Origin: Omphiscola glabra
Taxonomy: Eukaryota; Mollusca; Gastropoda; Lymnaeidae
DNA length: 64,000 bases
NCBI GenBank assembly: GCA_964017045.1
Contig: OZ024798.1
Coordinates: 26,507,847-26,571,846 of the forward strand
Reading direction: 5' to 3'
A program made the position numbers and the translations under genes. The notes under the pieces were generated by a model, which worked only from the letters and a program-made list of their open reading frames with translations, searched no databases and was not told where the DNA came from. Of the stretch, positions 63,701 to 64,000 are shown piece after piece (the stretch's first letter is position 1; each line of letters starts with the position of its first letter).

Positions 63701-63860
63701 AACATCACCAGGCAAATTGTTGTGTCCAACCAATCAGAGTTCAGCATGGAACTGACCAACCTGGTGCCAGGGGAAGCCTACAGAATCACTGTGGTTTCAA
63801 TACGGGCCAACGAATCTGATGAGGAGAGAAGCCTTGAGATGACCAGACAAGGATTCACAT
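29824..63860 (+). CDS. Multi-exon gene for an FN3-repeat cell-surface protein (3' end outside window)
   Basis: Eighteen exons join into one stop-free frame of 2782 nt (about 927 codons), with agreeing phases at every junction. The predicted protein has a leader-like N-terminus and ten fibronectin type III modules. Visible FN3 hallmarks are a Trp in the B strand (e.g. VSWAAP, ISWVLP, VTWEAP, VSWDAP, VNWTAP) and an L-x-P/A-G-x-x-Y motif before the F strand (LEPGYMY, LSPGVQY, LTAGTQY, LPGSAY, LKAGGNY, LEPGFAY, LVPGEAY). Many N-x-S/T sequons (NIT, NVS, NTT, NIS, NLT, NYS) indicate an extracellular glycoprotein. Module borders are almost all phase-1 introns, the usual arrangement for shuffled extracellular modules. 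The frame is still open at the right edge, so the membrane anchor and any cytoplasmic domain lie beyond it. Motifs such as YSVSGQETSD resemble R3 receptor tyrosine phosphatases (Ptp10D, PTPRB, PTPRJ). Tenascin-like or other FN3 receptors cannot be excluded because no phosphatase domain is visible. The FN3 call is strong; the R3 family call is weak. Confidence 0.88.
30071..30375 (+). repeat. Minisatellite, unit 31 bp
   Basis: About ten copies of CCCCTGCTAAATGAGGGTGT followed by CACGTCTGCCA, in FN3 intron 1. Confidence 0.93.
30444..30565 (+). repeat. Tandem repeat, unit 32 bp
   Basis: Four copies of GTCAGATACCCTTTACTCTT followed by GGTGTAAACATT. Diverged relatives continue to about 30690. Confidence 0.92.
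30811..31107 (+). repeat. Minisatellite, unit 35 bp
   Basis: About eight copies containing GTTGGGCAACTGTAGCAATT and TGTTGGTCAATCTT. Confidence 0.93.
31108..32242 (+). other. Intronic sequence, no gene
   Basis: It contains GGCGCCC-type eroded hAT-like fragments near 31400-31620 and C-rich runs near 31947 and 32040. No boundaries can be set. Confidence 0.35.
32243..32405 (+). repeat. Three-copy tandem repeat, unit about 55-60 bp
   Basis: Units contain CAGTGTCTCACCA, CATT(A/C)AGCTT and GAGTGATGATAACTCTA. Confidence 0.88.
32755..32993 (+). repeat. Minisatellite, unit 40 bp
   Basis: Six near-identical copies of GAAAAAACTTGTTGGTGCTA and TAGTGGTATATGATATATGA. The high identity suggests recent expansion. 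Confidence 0.95.
33031..33545 (+). mobile_element. MITE with about 25-bp inverted ends
   Basis: The left end GGGGTCGTTCGCAAATTACG and the right end GTGATTTGCGAACGACGCC are inverted copies extending over TCACGC/GCGTGA. TTA occurs immediately outside both ends (33028-33030 and 33546-33548), which would fit a 3-bp TTA target duplication of PIF/Harbinger type. Superfamily not certain. Confidence 0.7.
33552..33740 (+). mobile_element. Partial hAT-like element
   Basis: It opens CAGTGGTCGGCAAATCGCG with a GCATGCGGCTCTTTAACG block, the style of hAT termini. The right end is not clean: GAGTTTGCC runs into a poly-A tract. Confidence 0.5.
33741..33850 (+). repeat. Poly-A tracts
   Basis: Two long A runs, at about 33750 and about 33830, with an ACAACAACA stretch between them. 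Confidence 0.9.
34590..34828 (+). repeat. Tandem repeat, unit 49 bp
   Basis: Five copies containing CGTCTTTGCGCAGGCACTAC and TTCACAACTGTGTAAAACCC. Confidence 0.93.
34977..35172 (+). repeat. Tandem repeat, unit 35 bp
   Basis: Between five and six copies of ATGTAAGTTGGTTGGGTATG followed by TAGATATAGGCCTAT. Confidence 0.94.
35173..36919 (+). other. Intronic sequence, no gene
   Basis: C/T-rich low complexity at 35940-36075 generates serine/leucine frames. A short ATG frame at 36198 (MFASLNILLLVISAC, stop) looks leader-like but has no usable donor. Confidence 0.35.
36920..37352 (-). repeat. 72-bp tandem array carrying a tRNA T-arm/B-box-like motif
   Basis: Six 72-bp units. On the minus strand each contains GTGGGTTCAAGTCCCAC, a stem-loop like a tRNA T-arm. 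Its GGTTCAAGTCC matches the RNA polymerase III B-box consensus at 10 of 11 positions. A weak A-box-like TAGCTTGGTCA lies a few bases upstream. The open frames in both directions (72 is a multiple of 3) are by-products. Probably derived from a tRNA gene or a tRNA-related SINE head. Confidence 0.7.
37658..38050 (+). repeat. Degenerate minisatellite, unit about 20-21 bp
   Basis: Copies of CATTCATTCAGAGTAGCGCA with higher-order variants. It ends about 50 bp before the exon 2 acceptor. Confidence 0.9.
38099..38384 (+). CDS. FN3 gene exon 2: FN3-like module 1
   Basis: The acceptor is TTTGTTTAG and the donor is CCACAG/GTCTGT. The exon enters in phase 0 and leaves in phase 1. It encodes the whole first module in one exon, with NYT and NFT sequons and the LPGIKYSVQL F-strand motif. 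The usual B-strand Trp is absent: the equivalent place reads IELTCKP, so this is a divergent N-terminal module. The 3' end of the exon and its donor are tandemly copied downstream (38357-38640). Confidence 0.82.
38357..38640 (+). repeat. 91-bp tandem triplication of the exon 2 3' end and donor
   Basis: AGTCTTTGA(T/A)C(A/G)AGAGGTGG with CCACAG/GTCTGT and the following intronic sequence recurs with donors at 38385, 38476 and 38567, exactly 91 bp apart. Copies 2 and 3 are intronic and increasingly diverged. Confidence 0.9.
38703..38803 (+). CDS. FN3 gene exon 3: first half of FN3 module 2
   Basis: The acceptor is TTTTCCAG and the donor is AAG/GTAAAG, with phase 1 in and phase 0 out. It encodes VPLQPTNITVQDRG, then the B-strand Trp in LQLQWKITDDG. 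The module is completed by the exon at 39196. Confidence 0.85.
38950..39150 (+). repeat. Minisatellite, unit about 22 bp
   Basis: Copies of TTGTTAAAATTTGTGATTCC in the intron between exons 3 and 4. Confidence 0.88.
39196..39361 (+). CDS. FN3 gene exon 4: second half of FN3 module 2
   Basis: The acceptor is GTAATGCAG and the donor is CAT/GTAAGT, with phase 0 in and phase 1 out. It encodes LHYKRENGTWQNTT and the F-strand motif LEPGYMYQIYLVAF. The pairing with exon 3 gives a normal module of about 90 residues. Confidence 0.87.
39407..40200 (+). repeat. Minisatellite, unit 23 bp
   Basis: About 33 copies of GGGGCATCATGTTGGCACTT plus ACT. The unit has no stops in any + frame, so frames up to 287 codons appear; they are not genes. 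Confidence 0.95.
40340..41420 (+). mobile_element. Degenerate RTE-like LINE in intron 4
   Basis: Fragments of a reverse-transcriptase polyprotein occur in order: SWFENECSEAVKEGSKAQMI, ERWAENFEGILNTDN, PTLEETKEVISCMKKPQSP, RPVVTYAGETWTLT, WERKVLRKVCRPV and KGKLRWAGHLEKIP. They lie in different frames with stops. The core catalytic part between about 40990 and 41090 is deleted. Same orientation as the host gene. Confidence 0.8.
41538..41626 (+). CDS. FN3 gene exon 5: first half of FN3 module 3
   Basis: The acceptor is CTGTGCAG and the donor is CCAG/GTGGGT, with phase 1 in and phase 0 out. It encodes PLSPTNVSARALNSATIQ, then VNWTTNSS with the conserved Trp. It follows a degenerate LINE and precedes a 1.57-kb 25-bp minisatellite. 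Confidence 0.85.
41645..43213 (+). repeat. 1.57-kb minisatellite, unit 25 bp, in intron 5
   Basis: About 62 copies of TCTCATTTAGTTGATATTTC followed by ACTAT. Variants (AGATATTTCACTC, TGATGTTTCGTTA) are arranged in repeating patterns. It starts about 20 bp after the exon 5 donor. Confidence 0.96.
43440..43608 (+). repeat. Tandem repeat, unit 38 bp
   Basis: Four copies of GCACTAGATGACCAGCAGTG followed by TGTCTTGTGTCTCACTGT. Confidence 0.92.
43778..44138 (-). mobile_element. hAT-like nonautonomous element, copy 2, perfect target duplication
   Basis: Ends CAGGGGTGGGCAAACT and AGTTTGCCCACCCCTG are perfect inverted repeats. GTCTAAAA is directly repeated at 43770-43777 and 44139-44146. The interior matches 6910-7266 in inverse orientation. 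It lies in FN3 intron 5. Confidence 0.93.
44490..44664 (+). CDS. FN3 gene exon 6: second half of FN3 module 3
   Basis: The acceptor is CATATTTCAG and the donor is ACAG/GTGGGT, with phase 0 in and phase 1 out. It starts EQFQIQYSKSGSLYE and contains two cysteines in TNCTNSPCSF, a possible extra disulfide inside the module. It ends HGYYSAWVKLEHST in place of a standard PGxxY strand. Confidence 0.83.
45085..45156 (+). mobile_element. Fragment of the 15775-15989 MITE family
   Basis: It shares CTATTCGGATCCCGGGTCCC and TGGCTATTCGGATGTCATTT, then GTGGTACTTTATTTTAGT, with the left part of the element at 15775. The right end is absent. Confidence 0.65.
45340..45742 (+). repeat. Minisatellite, unit 40 bp, abutting exon 7
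   Basis: About ten copies of AATCAACTCATTCTGTAATA and ACATGTTAATAAGGGCATAA. The last copy turns into the polypyrimidine tract of the exon 7 acceptor. Confidence 0.95.
45752..46012 (+). CDS. FN3 gene exon 7: complete FN3 module 4
   Basis: The acceptor is GTTTTTTGCAG and the donor is CCAG/GTAAGT, phase 1 to phase 1. One exon of 261 nt encodes the whole module: APGRVTNVDAIEG, LNVSWAAPIDS, NYIITLRYRD and LKGGYMYSVAVRAVTKYAEG. A 40-bp minisatellite (45340-45742) reaches to within about 10 bp of the acceptor. Confidence 0.9.
46020..46545 (+). repeat. 44-bp minisatellite, left part
   Basis: Diverged copies of ATGAATGACCTTGACACAAG with TGACATGTATTTGTTCATGA and TACT. Interrupted by the LTR at 46546 and continuing at 47957. 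Confidence 0.93.
46546..47956. mobile_element. Solo LTR (1411 bp) inserted in the 44-bp minisatellite
   Basis: It begins TGTCGAAAATTC and ends GGGTCTCAACA, i.e. TGT...ACA, the canonical LTR termini. The 5-bp AATAC is directly repeated on both sides (46541-46545 and 47957-47961), the target duplication size of many Gypsy/Bel elements. The interrupted minisatellite unit resumes immediately after. No internal coding region or second LTR is present, so this is the product of LTR-LTR recombination. Orientation and family undetermined. Confidence 0.85.
47957..48450 (+). repeat. 44-bp minisatellite, right part
   Basis: It continues the array at 46020-46545 after the LTR, with longer variants (CACCAATGACTTGTATTCTT) tandemly amplified near 48236-48360. 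Confidence 0.92.
48676..48815 (+). repeat. Tandem repeat, unit 28 bp
   Basis: Five copies of GGTTGATCAGAGCATTGGCT followed by GTTCTGAG. Confidence 0.93.
48980..49099 (+). CDS. FN3 gene exon 8: first half of FN3 module 5
   Basis: The acceptor is TCTTTACAG and the donor is AAAG/GTACTT, phase 1 to phase 1. It encodes VPEPVTGLSSVAINTTA, then INISWVLPVDS and GYLNITILQK. It ends about where the C' strand finishes. Confidence 0.88.
49476..51888 (+). repeat. 2.4-kb satellite of 54-bp and derived 25-bp units in intron 8
   Basis: The 54-bp unit contains ACATGATTGTGTGTTACATT, CTAGTCACTTGTCAACTTGT and GCTTGTATCATCTC. From 51437, and briefly at about 50415-50460 and 50735-50785, it shrinks to a 25-bp unit, TATGATTGTGTGTTACATTC plus TAGTC, that lacks the 29-bp right half. 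Since 54 is a multiple of 3, two + frames stay open for over 300 codons (18-residue periods). These are artefacts. Confidence 0.96.
51933..52088 (+). CDS. FN3 gene exon 9: second half of FN3 module 5
   Basis: The acceptor is TCCTGTTGCAG and the donor is ACAA/GTAAGT, phase 1 to phase 1. It encodes DVTVVSINEVGKD and LSPGVQYTVKVSVHSDN. The array at 49476-51888 ends about 45 bp before the acceptor. Copies of the donor-like motif follow 3' (52105-52235). Confidence 0.87.
52105..52235 (+). repeat. 39-bp tandem repeat of donor-like sequence after exon 9
   Basis: Four copies of ACAAGTAAGTATTATAGAGT with TCAAGTAATTAGATATGGC. The first reads ACAG/GTAAGT. Each carries a full donor consensus, echoing the authentic ACAA/GTAAGT at 52085-52094. 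Confidence 0.9.
52322..52454 (+). CDS. FN3 gene exon 10: first half of FN3 module 6
   Basis: The acceptor is TTATCCCTAG and the donor is ATAAT/GTAAGT, with phase 1 in and phase 2 out. It encodes KPDKPRMMSKSSKENYITIY and FNVSQDVGFFESIRG. The B-strand Trp position holds Phe (IYFNVS), making this a slightly atypical module. Confidence 0.83.
52989..53110 (+). CDS. FN3 gene exon 11: second half of FN3 module 6
   Basis: The acceptor is TTGTGTCCAG and the donor is ACAA/GTAGGT, with phase 2 in and phase 1 out. It encodes ADTQGRMTISNLTAGTQYQ, then VEVYSVSGQETSD. This F-G strand wording is the part most reminiscent of R3 receptor tyrosine phosphatases. Confidence 0.87.
53594..55086 (+). CDS. Candidate three-exon, 92-codon reading frame inside intron 11 of the FN3 gene (unknown protein)
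   Basis: Exon a is 53594-53615 (ATG, MDLKATI, donor G/GTAAGT, phase 1). Exon b is 54309-54457 (acceptor TATTTCAG; VDETYIILRDKYQHKGKGR then PKGLPKEIASNNRILVQLSY; ends CCACAG/GCAAGT, a GC-AG type donor, phase 0). Exon c is 54979-55086 (acceptor TATTAACAG; VFGKWIADIFPDTM, NESNTNTHFRYTIDTVPYG, stop). The three lengths total 279 nt, exactly 93 codons including the stop. An AATAAA lies at 55547. I recognise no family. Because exon b has a phase-1 acceptor it could also splice from exon 11 of the host gene, giving a shortened alternative C-terminus. A chance combination is possible too. Confidence 0.3.
54680..54815 (+). pseudogene. Degenerate duplicate of exon b (54309-54457)
   Basis: After the same TTTCAG acceptor, the stretch repeats TGGATGAGACATAC and later recognisable pieces (AACAACAGGATTCTAGTGCA, then a GGCAATCATCCAT segment). 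Small indels and an in-frame TAG come after about 19 codons. It is a decayed tandem copy of the preceding candidate exon, about 370 bp downstream. Confidence 0.55.
54816..57596 (+). other. Remainder of FN3 intron 11
   Basis: Apart from the candidate exon c at 54979-55086 and the 36-bp array at 56712-57187, this is AT-rich unique sequence. A minus-strand open frame at 55137-55526 has no supporting splice or family signal. Confidence 0.4.
56712..57187 (+). repeat. Minisatellite, unit 36 bp, in intron 11
   Basis: Thirteen copies of GGCATCAAGTAATGTCATCA then GGGCATATATTAGCAT. 36 is a multiple of 3, so all frames stay open; no gene. Confidence 0.95.
57597..57736 (+). CDS. FN3 gene exon 12: first half of FN3 module 7
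   Basis: The acceptor is CATCCACAG and the donor is ATCAG/GTGAGT, with phase 1 in and phase 0 out. It encodes PHPPTNLKVVTDGKDK, ISVTWEAPGIGG and FDNFTVQLYNSDN. Confidence 0.88.
57902..58052 (+). repeat. Tandem repeat, unit about 37 bp
   Basis: Four copies of AAATATGTGGCTACCTGACT and GTTATGCTAGGGTGGCTT, ending about 90 bp before exon 13. Confidence 0.9.
58144..58273 (+). CDS. FN3 gene exon 13: second half of FN3 module 7
   Basis: The acceptor is TATTTCACAG, chosen because it gives the required phase 0; an AG 14 nt upstream would be out of phase. The donor is ACAG/GTGAGT, phase 1 out. It encodes YFQTTPHLKADFEG and LLPGSAYTVSVRTKKGDQ. Confidence 0.86.
58430..58575 (+). repeat. Degenerate tandem repeat, unit about 17-20 bp
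   Basis: Copies of GGAGACATGGCAG(T/A)(A/G)GGT. Confidence 0.8.
58763..58938 (+). mobile_element. SPIN-like hAT MITE with perfect target duplication (intron 13)
   Basis: Ends CAGTGTTTCTCAACCT and AGGTTGAGAACCACTG. CTCTAATA is repeated directly on both sides (58755-58762 and 58939-58946). Internal phrases GGGTCGCCTAAGACATATTT, ATGAAGTAGCAACGAAAATA, ATTTTATGG, GTCACCACAACATGAGGAAC and TGTATTAAAGGGTC are, from memory, nearly word for word those of nonautonomous SPIN elements described in tetrapods. Those elements are also reported from a triatomine bug and the pond snail Lymnaea. This copy has lost the middle portion. Confidence 0.85.
59162..59440 (+). CDS. FN3 gene exon 14: complete FN3 module 8
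   Basis: The acceptor is CATTTCTCAG and the donor is CACTT/GTATGT, phase 1 to phase 1. The 279-nt exon encodes the whole module: VPLAATRIRVSSRG, VTVSWDAPAGSGLSGYAL and LEGLKAGGNYSLLLYTYA. It is more GC-rich than its surroundings. Confidence 0.9.
59441..61385 (+). other. Intron 14, unique sequence
   Basis: AT-rich with T runs. I see no repeats, elements or coding signal. It is the only long intron in the gene without a minisatellite. Confidence 0.6.
61386..61548 (+). CDS. FN3 gene exon 15: first half of FN3 module 9
   Basis: The acceptor is AACGCACAG and the donor is CCAAA/GTCAGT, with phase 1 in and phase 2 out. The donor was chosen because only it fits the phase of the next exon. It encodes DPDTVAAIQKVSASSDN, ITVNWTAPVSIS and SYQIRIESVDF. 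Confidence 0.84.
62101..62219 (+). CDS. FN3 gene exon 16: second half of FN3 module 9
   Basis: The acceptor is GCTCACCAG and the donor is GACAA/GTGAGT, with phase 2 in and phase 1 out. It encodes NITTTTFSNLEPGFAYTISI, then RTVTAQGQFGPVVRF, a canonical F-G strand end. Confidence 0.88.
62400..62760 (+). repeat. 49-bp tandem array of the exon 17 acceptor
   Basis: About seven upstream copies of AGAACCACTCTCAGTTGTTG, TCACCTGTTAACTCCCTC and TTATTCCCCAT. The last copy runs into exon 17, so each unit holds the polypyrimidine tract, the CATAG or CTTAG acceptor and the first codons of the exon. Confidence 0.93.
62756..62856 (+). CDS. FN3 gene exon 17: first half of FN3 module 10
   Basis: The acceptor is TTCCCCATAG and the donor is ACGCAG/GTCAGA, with phase 1 in and phase 0 out. 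It encodes KPLSVENLETLAINTTA and LRVKWSLNKGS. The acceptor and first codons are also present in each unit of the 49-bp array directly upstream (62400-62760). Confidence 0.85.
62968..63428 (+). repeat. Minisatellite, unit 23 bp, in intron 17
   Basis: About 20 copies of CATCATCCTCAACCCTCATC plus CAC. The strand is almost free of G, and the Ser/Pro/His frame across it is an artefact. Confidence 0.94.
63689..63860 (+). CDS. FN3 gene exon 18: second half of FN3 module 10
   Basis: The acceptor is TTATCAAG and the donor is CACAT/GTAATG, with phase 0 in and phase 1 out. It encodes VTYGNITRQIVVSNQSE and LVPGEAYRITVVSIRANES. The gene continues to the right of the window. Confidence 0.85.
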
Positions 63861-64000
63861 GTAATGACTAGTGGGAATGCCGCACAATGTGTCATAGGAT
63901 TTGATCATCTGTTACCTAATTACTTCGTAAATTTGGTTGGCTGTATTATTTCTTGTTTAGCTCAAATACTTAATGACTGCAGCGTTTTCTCAGCGTGTGC

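Overview
This is a eukaryotic, AT-rich, intron- and repeat-dense window. The only extended gene I can support is one multi-exon gene on the + strand. Several things point to an invertebrate, probably a mollusc such as a heterobranch or freshwater snail: GT-AG introns, several degenerate non-LTR retrotransposons, many hAT-type miniature elements with 8-bp target duplications, a solo LTR, and tandem arrays built from 14- to 91-bp units. The taxon is an inference and rests on no marker gene.

Region 1-29.8 kb: no convincing protein-coding gene. It holds tandem arrays, including a 2.75-kb G/T pentamer satellite at 20360-23115. It also holds at least ten DNA-transposon copies or fragments, among them a 1.45-kb hAT element at 16023-17473 with a broken transposase, and two non-LTR retrotransposon ends. 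A short stretch at 4054-4170 reads like a secretion leader but has no ATG.

Region 29.8-64 kb: a large fibronectin type III (FN3) gene. A candidate first exon (29824-29892) carries a leader-like peptide. It is followed by an 8.2-kb first intron and then 17 exons from 38099 to 63860 that encode ten FN3-type modules. All splice phases agree, and the reading frame runs about 927 codons without a stop. Nearly every module boundary is a phase-1 intron, and most modules are cut once internally. The protein is rich in N-glycosylation sequons and runs off the right edge, so its transmembrane and cytoplasmic parts are not seen. The module style suits the ectodomain of an R3-type receptor tyrosine phosphatase (Ptp10D/PTPRB-like), but that is inference.

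The introns of this gene are filled with minisatellites and insertions. At three exon edges (3' of exon 2, 3' of exon 9, 5' of exon 17) the splice site itself has been copied into a tandem array. Other insertions are a solo LTR that splits a 44-bp array, a hAT element with a perfect target duplication, a degenerate RTE-like LINE, and a 176-bp element that closely resembles the horizontally transferred SPIN hAT transposons. Intron 11 (4.5 kb) carries an unexplained three-exon, 92-codon reading frame that could be a nested gene or an alternative 3' end.
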